From: Dimorphilus gyrociliatus
Taxonomy: Eukaryota; Annelida; Polychaeta; Dinophilidae
Reading direction: 5' to 3'
DNA: 34,792 bases
Assembly (NCBI GenBank): GCA_904063045.1
Contig: CAJFCJ010000119.1
Location: 1-34,792, forward strand
The notes beneath the pieces were generated by a model, which saw nothing but the letters and a program-made list of their open reading frames with translations, was not told the DNA's origin and made no database searches. The position numbers and the translations under genes are program-made. Numbering within the stretch: position 1 is the stretch's first letter; each line of letters opens with the position of its first letter. Positions 1 to 8,821 of this stretch are shown here, one piece after another.

Positions 1-1874
1 ACGCTCAAATACATCATTACAGAAGCTGAAGAATCTTCTGCTTCTTCACAAGACTTAGAAGTTTCTTCTTCTGTAGAAACTTATCAAAAAAACACTTACG
101 CTGATATTTTTAAAAGGTACGAAGAACAGCTCAGTGAAAGTGATGAAATCTCACATGAAATTGCTGAATCTATCTCACAGAGTAAACTCATGCCTTCTTT
201 TAAGTCTCCTAAGCTATTCTTAGTTAAAGTTAGAGAAGGCAAAGAAAGAGAAATTCTACTCAAAATAATAAATTCTGCTTTTAGTACTTCTCTTAGAAAA
301 GATCAGGAATTTGAAGATAGTGAAGAAAAGGTGGTCGATTTTGACTTCAAAGTAAAAGATAAACTATTTAGTATAATTTTTAAAGAGACACAACCTGGGT
401 ATTTATACTTTGAGGCTTTCAATGCTGCTGCTGTTTTAGAGGCTATTAAACCATTCAAAATAAAGAGAAAGACTTCTGTTCTACCTTTAGATGAAATGGT
501 TGACGTTTTAGATTTTCCTAAGTACAAGATAAAAGAAGGCCAGTACTGTCGTATTAGAAAAGGTAAATACAAGAATGACTTATGTCAAATACTTAACGTA
601 AATGATGAAATAGCAAGAGTTAAAATCGTTCCAAGACTTCACAAAAGAGAGTTGTTCGATCCTAGGAAGTACGGAATGGATGTAAATTCAGAGAATGAGT
701 ATATTTATAGAAGAGATTTCTTTAAGGATGGATTTCTACTCAAGAAGGTTAACTTTATCAATTTAATAGTAAACGTTACGCCAACTTTTGAAGAACTTGA
801 AATATTTAGTGAACAGAAGTTCAGAGGTCATGGTATAGAAATAGAAGAAGGAAAGGAAGTCTCTGTTAGAATCAACTCTACTATAAAGAATGGATTTGTT
901 GTAAGAGTAGAAGACGACTTAGCTGTTGTTGCTGTAGATGATTTTACAGCACAAGTTGAAGTTCCAATTTCACAGCTAATGAGACCACATTATGAAGAAT
1001 CTCTTGTAAATAATGAAGTAAAACAGTACAAGAAACGTAACAATCTAGCATTTAAAGAGATTACAATAACAAAAGGTAGGTATAAAGGATACCAAGCAAC
1101 TATAAAAGATGTTTACGCAGATGAAATTAGAGTTGAATTACAGACAAATTTTGAGTTAGTAAATATTAGTATTGATGGTTATGAAATAAATAAACAACCA
1201 GAAAGAGTTGTTAGAAATGTTAAGAAAGAACAAACAGAAGTAAAAGAGAAGTTAGAAACTGAAGAGGAGTTTAGTGAAGGTGTTGAATACGTACCTGATA
1301 ATTGGGAGAATTATGGACCTAGTAATTGGGATACACATGGAGCTGATAAAACACCAAATTATAGTAAAACTCCTGCTTACAAGACTCCTGCCTATAAAAC
1401 ACCAGCTTATAAGACTCCTGCCTATAAAACACCTAGCTTATAAACTCCTGCCGCTATAAGACACCTAGCTATGGTAAGACACCAGCTTATAAGACACCTA
1501 GCTATGGCAAGACTCCTGCTTATAAAACACCTAGCTATGGTAAAACTCCTTCTTATAATAAAACATCGTCAAGATCTCGTATAATTAACGACCCAGAACC
1601 TCTCTCTGCTTTAGTATACGTTGATGGTCGTCAAAAAAGACTGACTAACTACAAAAATGGATATACAATAGAAGGTAAAACATACTCAGCTGACCAAGTA
1701 ACGTTCGTTAAACCTAAAAAATATGATAATGTTGTTATTTTAAAAGGAGAATCAATAGGTAATAGAGGTGTTCTTATTAGACAGAATGAAGAACAATGTG
1801 TAGTGAGAAATCAAGATGGACAAACTTTTAATGTAAAGTTAAGTGATTTGACAAAAGAAGGTAAAAGATATTAA
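1..1874 (+). CDS. SPT5: Transcription elongation factor Spt5 (5'-truncated, one frameshift)
   Basis: Spt5 pairs with Spt4 to form DSIF, which clamps RNA polymerase II and supports processive elongation in the nucleus. The frame is open from base 1, so the start and the usual acidic N-terminus lie upstream; the Ser/Glu-rich stretch at 1-190 fits that region. An NGN-like domain (LFLVKVREGKER) covers about 211-504. KOW-like segments follow at about 526-639 (EGQYCRIRKGKYKND), 832-945 and 1051-1146 (TKGRYKGYQATIKDVY). Next come C-terminal repeats of the TPAYK/TPSYGK type, then a final KOW-like domain at about 1718-1850 ending at the stop at 1872-1874. The first frame stops at 1443 inside the repeats, and everything after about 1455 is read in the frame beginning at multiples of 3. 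The protein is essential and the downstream domain is intact, so a sequencing or assembly indel in the repeats is the likeliest cause. Family assignment is firm from domain order. Confidence 0.88.
1351..1562 (+). repeat. Tandem repeats encoding the Spt5 C-terminal TP-x-Y repeats
   Basis: Short units of about 15-18 bases alternate between actcctgcttataaaa-like and acacctagctatggtaag-like forms. They encode TPAYK and TPSYGK. This matches the Thr-Pro-rich C-terminal repeat region of eukaryotic Spt5, a known target of transcription-linked kinases. Near 1430-1455 the period is disturbed (cttataaactcctgccgc) and the frame is lost, so an indel lies within the array. Confidence 0.8.
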
Positions 1875-2162
1875 AATTATTATTTTATTAAATGAGTTCT
1901 ACTTTCATTCATATATTGTATGTTTATATATGGTCATGCACAATATACCATCCTTTTAAAAAAATTCCTAAGGTTACCCCCTTTTCAAAATGAGACTTCT
2001 AGGAAAAAATATAGTAAATGAGTGTCAGCTTTTAGATGAAAAACAGACTAATGAATTCCTAGTCTGAATAAATAACAAAAGTAAATGTTCTTTATGCAAC
2101 AATGGCGTGAGTTATGTCAAATTAAATGTAGATATTAATAGGTTTCAGTGGCAATATACTTA

Positions 2163-3639
2163 CAGTATGCAAAAAAAAAATTCGGACAAGCAAAAATATT
2201 AAAAATCTCTAAAAATATGGCTTTAACAAATTAACTTTATTATAAATAATTTATCATATGAGAGTGAAATGTTTACATTCTAATATGATTTTTTTTAGAT
2301 GCTCTATTTGTTATTTTAGTCTAGATTTTTATTTACTTATGCAAAAAAAATTCGGACAAATTATTTAATACTTTGTTATGCCACCTTTTGCTTTTAAAAC
2401 GGACGTAACTCGCTTTCTCATTGATTTTACTAGCGCAACACATGTTTCATTAGGTATCTTTGTCCACTCACTTTTTACTTTATCAAATAAATCTTTTTGA
2501 TTTTTAAATTTCATGCCTCGTAGTTTTTCCTTTAAGATTGCCCACAAATTTTCAATAGGATTCAAGTCTGGTGAATTAGAGGGCCAATCAAGAACTTGAA
2601 TCTGTTTGGTTTTGAAATATTCTTTAGTATATCCTGCAGTATGCTTTGGATCATTATCCTGTTGGAATTTAAAGCTCTTCATTCGTAGAGAATCGGCAGA
2701 AACAAACAATTTATTGGCTAATATCTCTACATATTTATATTTATCCATTTTCCCCTCTATTAATGCTATTCTACCGACTCCTTTACTGCTAAAACAGCCC
2801 CACAACATCACTTTTCCTCCACCATGTTTAACTTGCTTAGTTGTATAATCCGGATCAAGCCTCATTCCTTTTTTTCTCCACACATATTGCCTTCCATCAC
2901 TATTATATAGGTTAAACGGGACTTCATCTGAAAAAATCACATCATCCCAGAAGCTATTAGGTTCATATGACCACTTTGAACAGATTGCATATCTCGACTT
3001 TATTTGGTGATCCCTTAATAATGGTATTTTAGCGGGAGAAGAAGCAATAAATCCTCTACTTTTTAATACATTACGAATTGTTTGAGGCGTGGATTTAACC
3101 ATTCCATATTCTACTACTTTTTTGGCGATAAACGGGCAGATTCTTTTTTATTTTTGTCTTTTATCTTGAGAATCTCTTTAATATCATCTTCTTTATAAAC
3201 ACTGGGACGACCAGACCCTTGCTTTCTCCCAAAACTACCTGTTATTTTATATCTTCTAATAATGTCACTTGCTGTAGATTTAGGTATTTTAAGTTTTTCA
3301 ATAATTTCCTTATTTGTCATTCCAAGATCTACAAGCCCTGCTATTTTACCTCTGGTGATATCATTATATTTACGGTACATTATGGGTGTTTGTACCTTGA
3401 TTTTTTATAAAGATAATGGAGGGAAAATGAATTTCTGATCTTGTCCGAATTTTTTTTTTGCATTCAGTTTTTAAAAATATTGATTAACGAATCAAACCTT
3501 GTTTTATGGGAAGATAAACTATAAAATTAGTTTAGAAAAGAGTTTTTGAAGAAATTTTATATATACATCGTTGTTTAATATAATAATATAGAGGGGTTAC
3601 AAGCATTTTTTGCTTGTCCGAATTTTTTTTTGCATACTG
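2163..3639 (-). mobile_element. Tc1/mariner DNA transposon, IR/DR type, nested in Merlin
   Basis: The element begins CAGTATGCAAAAA at 2163 and ends with the inverse at 3639, flanked by TA at 2161-2162 and 3640-3641 (the target-site duplication typical of the superfamily). Each end carries the motif ATGCAAAAAAAATTCGGACA twice: outer copies at about 2166-2190 and 3610-3636, inner copies at about 2339-2361 and 3440-3463. This is the IR/DR arrangement, with about 170-200 bp between the two copies. The total is 1477 bp with one transposase frame on the minus strand. Confidence 0.93.
2365..3380 (-). pseudogene. Tc1-like DD34E transposase with one frameshift
   Basis: This is a cut-and-paste transposase acting on the terminal repeats of its own element. 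The N-terminal part (3380 down to 3114) starts MYRKYNDITRGKIAGLV and contains paired helix-turn-helix DNA-binding segments (STASDIIRRYK) and the GRKQGSGRPS linker. The catalytic part (3102 down to 2365) carries the acidic residues in IFSDEVPF, FQQDNDPKHT and LNPIENLW. There are exactly 34 residues between the second Asp and the Glu, so it is DD34E, and all three are present. The two parts are out of frame by one base in a poly-A run near 3115-3125; otherwise the frame is complete at about 338 residues, normal for the family. A CCC run lies 3 bases before the ATG. One indel could be a read error, so recent activity is possible. Confidence 0.9.
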
Positions 3640-3820
3640 TATAGGAAAAGAAGTAGTATAAAAAATAAAAGCTTTTTTCTGGGTTATAGAATAAAATTAT
3701 GTTTAAACTTTTTGAAGGTATTGAAATAAGTGTTATTACCTTTGATTTAAATGTTTCTCGAAATTCAAAAGAAAGTTGGTTTGTTTTGTTAGGGAGGTCT
3801 GTACTAATCATATAATAATA

Positions 3821-4030
3821 AATAATCAAAAGCTGTCAGGAATTGATGTTGATAATACTGTTATTAGAAGAGTGTTTATTTTTAAAATATAATAATCAAA
3901 AGCTGTCTGGAATTGATGTTGATAATACTGTTATTAGAAGAGTGTTTATTTTTGCAATATAATAATCAAAAGCTGTCAGAAATTAATCTTGATAATACTG
4001 TTATTAGAAGAGTGTTTATTTTTGCAATAT
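3821..4030 (+). repeat. Three 70-bp tandem repeats inside the Merlin pseudogene
   Basis: Exact units are 3821-3890, 3891-3960 and 3961-4030. They share the core ttgataatactgttattaga and differ at only a few bases. Each unit encodes the VDNTVIRR block around the first catalytic Asp of the Merlin transposase. Because 70 is not a multiple of 3, the amplification itself breaks the frame. Confidence 0.93.
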
Positions 4031-4933
4031 AATAAATAGAGGAAGAATAATTAATAGATAATGATACGTTGCATGAATCGAAAGAGGTTGAAAAAGGAAT
4101 CTACTATGAGAAGAATAATTATAGAAAATATAGATCCTGGAACAAGACTAATAACTGATGAATGGGCTGTTTATAGTGTTGCGTTCAATAGAACTAACAC
4201 AATAGATGATATAATTTATAGATATTAAAGCGTAAATTTTACTTATCACTTTGTAGATCCAAGAGATTGTTCTATCTATAAATAAACAATAGAAGGATTT
4301 TTCTCTCTGTCGAAATATCATCTTTGAAAAAAAATTGTGCTAATGAACGAGACCAATATTTACATCTAACTGAGTTTTTATGGACTTATCAAACTAGAAA
4401 AAGCAATAGATTTAGTGAAATATTAATTTTAATAAAAGTTTAAAGTTTAAAATTTTGATTTATTCTAATTTTTGAAAAGGATGGTAAATTGTTCATGCAC
4501 CTTTTATATATTTATATAGAATGTTTATATATTTTTATATATAGAAATTTTTAGAATATTGTTATTTATTTATATATTGAAGTTTTTATATCAGGAAAAG
4601 AATTTATGAATAATTGATTTTTCCAAAAAATAAGTGAAAATGTTCAAAGTTGGTAATTTCTTAAAAATTGTATTTTTTATACAAATTTTACATTTTTATA
4701 ATTACTATTTATAGTAATAAAAAAATACTTTTAAAAGTACTTTGAAATTCCATATTTAATATTTCTAGGTATTTTAAATATTTTAATTTCCATATGTCAA
4801 ATTTTTCTTTTTTTAATAAAGAAAAATACTACAATCTTAGTATAATTTTATTATAATTTCGGCGTTTTTAATTATTTTAAAATATTCCGATTCTCTTTTT
4901 TTATGATTAAAACACGTATTATTTCTAAAAAAG

Positions 4934-4963
4934 TATATAAGCAAAAATTATTCAGTAATCCCC
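4934..4963 (+). promoter_or_regulatory. TATA-like box and C-run start signal, gene copy 1
   Basis: TATATAAG lies at 4934-4941, about 25 bases before the ATG. CCCC sits at 4960-4963, touching the start codon. Microsporidian genes are known for very short 5' leaders and CCC- or GGG-like motifs beside the start codon. The same pair occurs in copy 2. Confidence 0.55.
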
Positions 4964-5875
4964 ATGTTCGCATTCATAAACATTTATAACTCTCTACTCT
5001 CTAATTTATTTTACATTCACTCTAACATCCAATATGTCACATGCACTGAATTTGAAGTATCCGGCTCAACTAATGACGAATTTCACTGTATGGATAAATT
5101 TTATAATGATATGCATATCTCAGAAAGTGATGATAAATCCGAAGTAAATACTCTATTAAAAGAGCTTGACCTCCCAAAAAGTGGAGTATGTGCTTTCAAA
5201 TCTCAAATAATAACATTCTTTTTGAAAGATCTCGACAAAGAAACTAGAAAGAGTTACATAAAGACTCTAAAAACACTAAACTATGTTAAAAAAAGTTTAT
5301 TAATGAAAAACAGTCGTTCTGAATACAACCATAAACTAGAGGAGTGCCATTACAAAATGGTTAAAGAAGATATTTTAAAGGTTTTAAACATTGAACTACT
5401 TCAAGAAATAGAAAAAGTTGCTCTAGAAGGCCCAAAATACAGAATAAATGGTATCCAAGTAGAAGAAGTATGGTATAAACTATTTATTTGTCAAATTGTT
5501 ACTCCATTGGATGTCACATGTATGTTTGAAGAGTGTGCTAAAAACATAGGACAACCCAACGCCCTCAAAGTATTTAACATATTATTGTCAAACGTTCCTG
5601 ATGCATCTACTGTTGGTGGAAATACAATTAAAGATCTACGTTTTATTTTAAAGGAAGAGTATTCTATTCAATCTATGAAAAAAATGTTTGAAGAACCATT
5701 TTTAAAAGCATGTAGTGTTTATTTAAGTATTTTTATGTATCGAAATACAGAATTTTTCTACCAACAAAGGTTTAAAGACCTTAAAACGATTGTCTTTCTT
5801 AAAGAAAATGAGGATGTTATTGAAAGATTTTTATTAGATGATGGAAAAAGTACAGCAGAATCTTCTTTTGATTAA
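4964..5875 (+). CDS. Unrecognised 303-residue protein, copy 1
   Basis: I do not recognise this protein. The start is well supported, since the ATG directly follows CCCC and a TATA-like box. The first 25-30 residues (MFAFINIYNSLLSNLFYI) are fairly hydrophobic and could be a signal peptide or anchor, ending near a Cys at residue 27. The rest is mainly charged and helical-looking, with several cysteines, no obvious repeats, no further membrane segment and no enzyme motif that I can see. It ends KSTAESSFD. A second copy 3.86 kb downstream differs only in the C-terminal third. Lineage-specific duplicated genes with an N-terminal signal are common among microsporidian exported proteins, but export is an inference here. 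Confidence 0.78.
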   Translation: MFAFINIYNSLLSNLFYIHSNIQYVTCTEFEVSGSTNDEFHCMDKFYNDMHISESDDKSEVNTLLKELDLPKSGVCAFKSQIITFFLKDLDKETRKSYIKTLKTLNYVKKSLLMKNSRSEYNHKLEECHYKMVKEDILKVLNIELLQEIEKVALEGPKYRINGIQVEEVWYKLFICQIVTPLDVTCMFEECAKNIGQPNALKVFNILLSNVPDASTVGGNTIKDLRFILKEEYSIQSMKKMFEEPFLKACSVYLSIFMYRNTEFFYQQRFKDLKTIVFLKENEDVIERFLLDDGKSTAESSFD

Positions 5876-6317
5876 AAATAATTGACTCTTTATATCTTTT
5901 ATAATATATCTTTAATATTAGGTTTGATTCTATTAATATATATTTTTTTGATAGTAAATTGATTCTTTATATCTTTTTTGTATTTTTTTATACGTTTACC
6001 GATTCTATTAATATATGATTTTGGGTTGGAGAGATGAGAAACTCTCATGATTTTAATTCTATCTCGACTGAAATTTATCAATAAAACTTGATAAGAAAAA
6101 TATATTTAAGTAGGTTATAGAACTAGAGGTTCAAATCTCTTATAATTAGTTTGCAAGTGGAATTGTCGTATACTGAATCCTGTGTTAACATAAAAACTAT
6201 ATATCTATCAGGAAGGAAGAAGCACAACCTACTCCTATAATACCAAAGAAAAGAGAAAATAATACATGTTCTTGACAAATTATAACTAAAGTTTTCATTG
6301 TAAATAGGCGAAATAAG
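5876..6317. other. A+T-rich 3' flank of the 303-residue gene, copy 1
   Basis: The flank is noncoding as far as I can see. It contains two loosely repeated units built on attgattctttatatctttt and gattctattaatatat. The same flank follows copy 2 with small indels. The minus-strand frames it opens differ in length between copies because of an indel, which argues against a gene. Confidence 0.6.
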
Positions 6318-6321
6318 GGTT

Positions 6322-7439
6322 GGTGTGAAGTATGTCCCCCCCCTTCGATCAAAAATGATGGTTTTTGTGATCAAGAGGAAATTCAAGAGAAGGGGTTGAA
6401 TTTTTTTTATTGTTTTAAAATAAAGGTTTTATTTATTCAAAAACTTTTTTTAATAACTTCATAAAGGTATCAGATTCATGTTTTTTTATAAATAAATACT
6501 TGGCAAATATATATCCCATATAATTACTGGATGACAAACAATTTCTACGAATATATCTTTTCAATACAGACCATTGGTTCTCTATTAATTGGGTGTTTGC
6601 GCCCGTATATGGATCAATGGAATATTCATCATGATTCACTTTATCATAAATATATCCCTCTGAAGATAGGCTTTTATATCCTGGACATTCATCAGTATAA
6701 ATAATCGATCCTTTTTTACGTATTTTTCAACTATATTATTTATTGTATACTTTTTCCTGTTTTCTACTTCAAAAAAAAGCTCTTTCTTGTGTATATATCA
6801 ATTCCTCCTATCACCCACTTCTTCTTATACAGTCGTCCAATATTATACTTTCTTTTTGAGAATAGACTCTCATCTATTTCAAATAGTGACCAGGTCCACC
6901 AATTTGCTCATCCAAACTATGTATCATCGAGAAGTATATATTAAAATATAATAATTTGTTTCATTTTGATAATGTTCTTGTAGATATTGATGGTAATTCT
7001 GTAGATAATTCTAACTTGTTCATATTAGTGTTACAAAAGAGGTAAATATAAGCTAAAAATGTATATTGTTTAATTTTCATGCGTTCCATTATTTTACCTT
7101 CAAAAATTGATATATGGTTTTTGTATTTATAACGTTTGTATCTATAGGAACTTTTGTACTCCGCTATAATCATGTTCCTATAGATACAAGTTAAACATTT
7201 TCGTTCTTTTTTTAATTAGATTATATTTTATTAAAAAATCTATTGTTGCTTTCTCATCTACTGTCTCTAAAACCAAACTTCTATAGTTCATTAAAGGGAT
7301 AAAAAACTTTTTGAATAATAAAACATTTATTTTAAAACAACAAAGAAAAATTTTAAAAAAAAATTCAACCCCTTCTCTTGAATTTCCTATTGATCATAAA
7401 AACCAGCATTTTTGATCGAAGGGGGAACATACTTCACCC
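6322..7439 (-). mobile_element. Merlin-type DNA transposon, degraded
   Basis: Long imperfect terminal inverted repeats are visible. The left end reads GGTGTGAAGTATGTCCCCC from about 6322, and the right end read inverted is GGGTGAAGTATGTTCCCCC from 7439. Both continue with CTTCGATCAAAAATG and AAATTCAAGAGAAGGGGTTG, about 85-90 bp in all. The boundary is good to a few bases. A target duplication is not clear: the flanks gcgaaataa and gccgaatta are only similar. The transposase on the minus strand is broken. Confidence 0.83.
6433..7291 (-). pseudogene. Merlin (ISXO2-like) transposase pseudogene
   Basis: Reading from an ATG at about 7291 (a CCC run lies 4 bases upstream), an N-terminal piece starts MNYRSLVLETVDEKATIDFL. 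A stop follows, then a block with FEGKIMERMKIKQY and LSTELPSISTRTLSK, the helical region before the catalytic domain. The middle (about 6650-6960) is scrambled and I see only remnants. The C-terminal end is clear: YTDECPGYKSL with the second catalytic Asp, then VNHDEYSIDPYTGANT and IENQWSVLKRYIRR with the catalytic Glu, ending at 6433. The motif order matches IS1016/ISXO2-like transposases. Multiple frameshifts make it non-functional. Confidence 0.82.
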
Positions 7440-7460
7440 TTGCCGAATTATTCTTCTATA

Positions 7461-7468
7461 TAAAACTG
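7461..7468. repeat. Left 8-bp target duplication of the intact-ended Merlin element
   Basis: TAAAACTG occurs here and again at 8447-8454, immediately outside the two GGTAAAATTTGC termini. Eight-base duplications are the norm for Merlin. Confidence 0.9.
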
Positions 7469-8446
7469 GGTAAAATTTGCTTTCAGGGCCCCCTTAAAAA
7501 TAAATATTAGAGAAAAATAAATAGACAGTTTCTTTTAAAATAAATTTTTATTAATTTTTATCCGCGCAAAAACTTCTATAAACGGATTTTCTTTTTTTAG
7601 AAATAAATAATCCTTTATATGTTCACTTAAATTATTTTTTATGTTATTTCCTCTTGTTTTTAAGTAGTGTTTCAACCACTTCCATTGGTTTTCTATATTT
7701 TGAGTATGAACTTCTGGTATAATTTTATCTTTAAATGCATCTTTATGTTTTATTGTGAAATGTCCATATTCATATAATTTAATATCACAATATCCTTTCC
7801 ATTCGTCTGTAATGATAACAGAATAATCTTCTACATTTATATTGATGATATTTTGGAGTGTTTTTTTTTATCTCTTCTCATTGCAACTTCAAAAAACACT
7901 CTTTTGTCGATCTAAATAGTCCCCCAACCACCCAAAATTGTTTATTACACCTTCCTATTTACTAACTGCACTTTCATCAATTTCTACTACCTTTCCATCA
8001 CCTCCTATTTTAGTCAAATGATCTATCCCGATTTTGCTACGAATTAAATCAATCACTGTTTTATAAAGCTTATAATTTATTCCATATTCCCTGTTTATTC
8101 CACAGAATGGTGTTTTAACAGACCATTCGTAGATTATAAAAATTATTTGTTTTAAAGATGCTTTGATGTTTGTAAATAGTGAACCTTTGCGTATTGAAAC
8201 CTTCAATTTACCACATTTTTTAGACTTACACAACCAAATTAATCCGTCAACATTGTGATGTGGTACTAAAAACATTCCTTTTCTGCATTTTTTACAAAAA
8301 GACTTTTTTTTCAAAACTCCCAAATCACATAACCAAGAAAAAAAATTGCGCGGACAGATCATTTTATTATGCAATTCTATTCTATTTTCAACCATTGGGG
8401 GTCAATTTTACAAAACTTTAAGGGGGCCCTGAAAGCAAATTTTACC
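7469..8446 (-). mobile_element. Merlin-type DNA transposon with perfect ends and 8-bp duplication
   Basis: The element begins GGTAAAATTTGCTTTCAGGG at 7469 and ends with the exact inverse at 8446. The inverted repeat continues through CCCCCTTAAA, about 30 bp. It is flanked on both sides by TAAAACTG. The length is 978 bp, with one transposase frame on the minus strand. Crisp ends and duplication suggest this is the youngest of the three Merlin copies, although its transposase is broken. Confidence 0.93.
7535..8395 (-). pseudogene. Merlin (ISXO2-like) transposase, broken by a stop and a frameshift
   Basis: The N-terminal part (8395 down to 7955) starts MVENRIELHNKMICPRNFFS. It carries a zinc ribbon (CKKC, then WLCKSKKCG), the SIRKGSLF block, and VVEIDESAVSK with the first catalytic Asp. 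A stop codon follows at about 7957, and a one-base shift near 7890. Downstream the family pattern resumes: KSVFFEVAMRRD, IITDEWKGYCD (second Asp), KLYEYGHFTIKH and IENQWKWLKHYL (catalytic Glu), ending near 7535. Full length would be about 286 residues, normal for the family. The ATG follows a CCCCC run by one base. The role, if active, is cut-and-paste of its own element. Confidence 0.88.
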
Positions 8447-8454
8447 TAAAACTG
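8447..8454. repeat. Right 8-bp target duplication of the Merlin element
   Basis: TAAAACTG here is identical to 7461-7468. Confidence 0.9.
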
Positions 8455-8791
8455 TTTATATTTTTTTATAGAATATATGAATAGTTGTTTTTTTAAACAC
8501 GTGGAAATATTCAAAATTGGGCTTTCTTTGAATTTTAAATTTTTATTTTTATAATTACTATTTATAGTAATAAAAAAATACTTTTAAAAGTACTTTGAAA
8601 TTCCATATTTAATATTTCTAGGTATTTTAAATATTTTAATTTTCCATATATCAACTTATTTTAAAGTATTTTATTTTTTTATAATACGAAAAAATAGTAC
8701 AATTCCAGCCTATTTTTTGCTGTTTTTAATTATTTTAAAATATTCCGATTCTCCTTTTTCGTGATTAAAACACGTATTATTTCTAAAAAAG

Positions 8792-8821
8792 TATATAAGC
8801 AAAAATTATTCAGTAATCCCC
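8792..8821 (+). promoter_or_regulatory. TATA-like box and C-run start signal, gene copy 2
   Basis: TATATAAG lies at 8792-8799 and CCCC at 8818-8821, touching the ATG. The sequence is identical to copy 1 across this interval. Confidence 0.55.

Larger units (their letters stand above)
1990..4445 (+). pseudogene. Merlin (ISXO2-like DDE) transposase pseudogene, interrupted by mariner
   Basis: The gene is read as 1990-2162 joined to 3642-4445. The ATG at 1990 follows a CCCCC run. It starts MRLLGKNIVNECQLL, has a stop near 2066, then the zinc-ribbon knuckle CSLC and FQWQYT. The mariner element interrupts at that point. On the far side the frame resumes YRKRSSIKNKSFFLG, matching the SIRKxSFF block of ISXO2-like transposases. 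Later come VDNTVIRR (first catalytic Asp block), NRGRIIN, PGTRLITDEWAVYS (second Asp), HFVDP, TIEGFF (third acidic residue) and a C-terminal TYQTRKSNRFSEIL. Several stops and shifts and a 70-bp triplication make it inactive. The block-by-block match to the family is strong although no long frame survives. Confidence 0.78.
1932..4501 (+). mobile_element. Merlin-type DNA transposon (decayed), split by a Tc1/mariner insertion
   Basis: The left end starts GGTCATGCACAATAT at 1932 and the right end, read inverted, starts GGTGCATGAACAATTT at 4501. Both continue with ACCATCCTTTT, giving imperfect inverted repeats of about 35 bp that begin with GG, as expected for Merlin. The flanks are TTTATATA-like on both sides, so an 8-bp target duplication is plausible but blurred by low complexity. 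Without the nested element (2163-3639 plus one TA) it is about 1.1 kb, close to the other two Merlin copies in the window. It carries a broken transposase on the plus strand. Confidence 0.8.
4693..6317 (+). repeat. Direct repeat, copy 1 (303-residue gene plus flanks)
   Basis: This block matches 8546-10173 in the same orientation. It starts at the shared segment tttttataattactattta, covers the gene at 4964-5875 and its 3' flank, and ends at taaataggcgaaataag. Bases about 4904-5585 look identical to copy 2; the flanks and the 3' third of the gene show scattered differences. Weaker similarity may extend upstream to about 4590. Confidence 0.9.

Noticed and set aside
5899-6081. Minus-strand frame of 60 codons downstream of the 303-residue gene, similar to one at 9675-9938
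   Set aside because: It lies in A+T-rich repeated flank, changes length and frame between the two copies because of an indel, and has no start signal.
6100-6150. GGTTCAAATC resembling a tRNA T-loop
   Set aside because: No D-arm, anticodon arm or acceptor stem can be placed around it, and copy 2 of the repeat does not preserve it.
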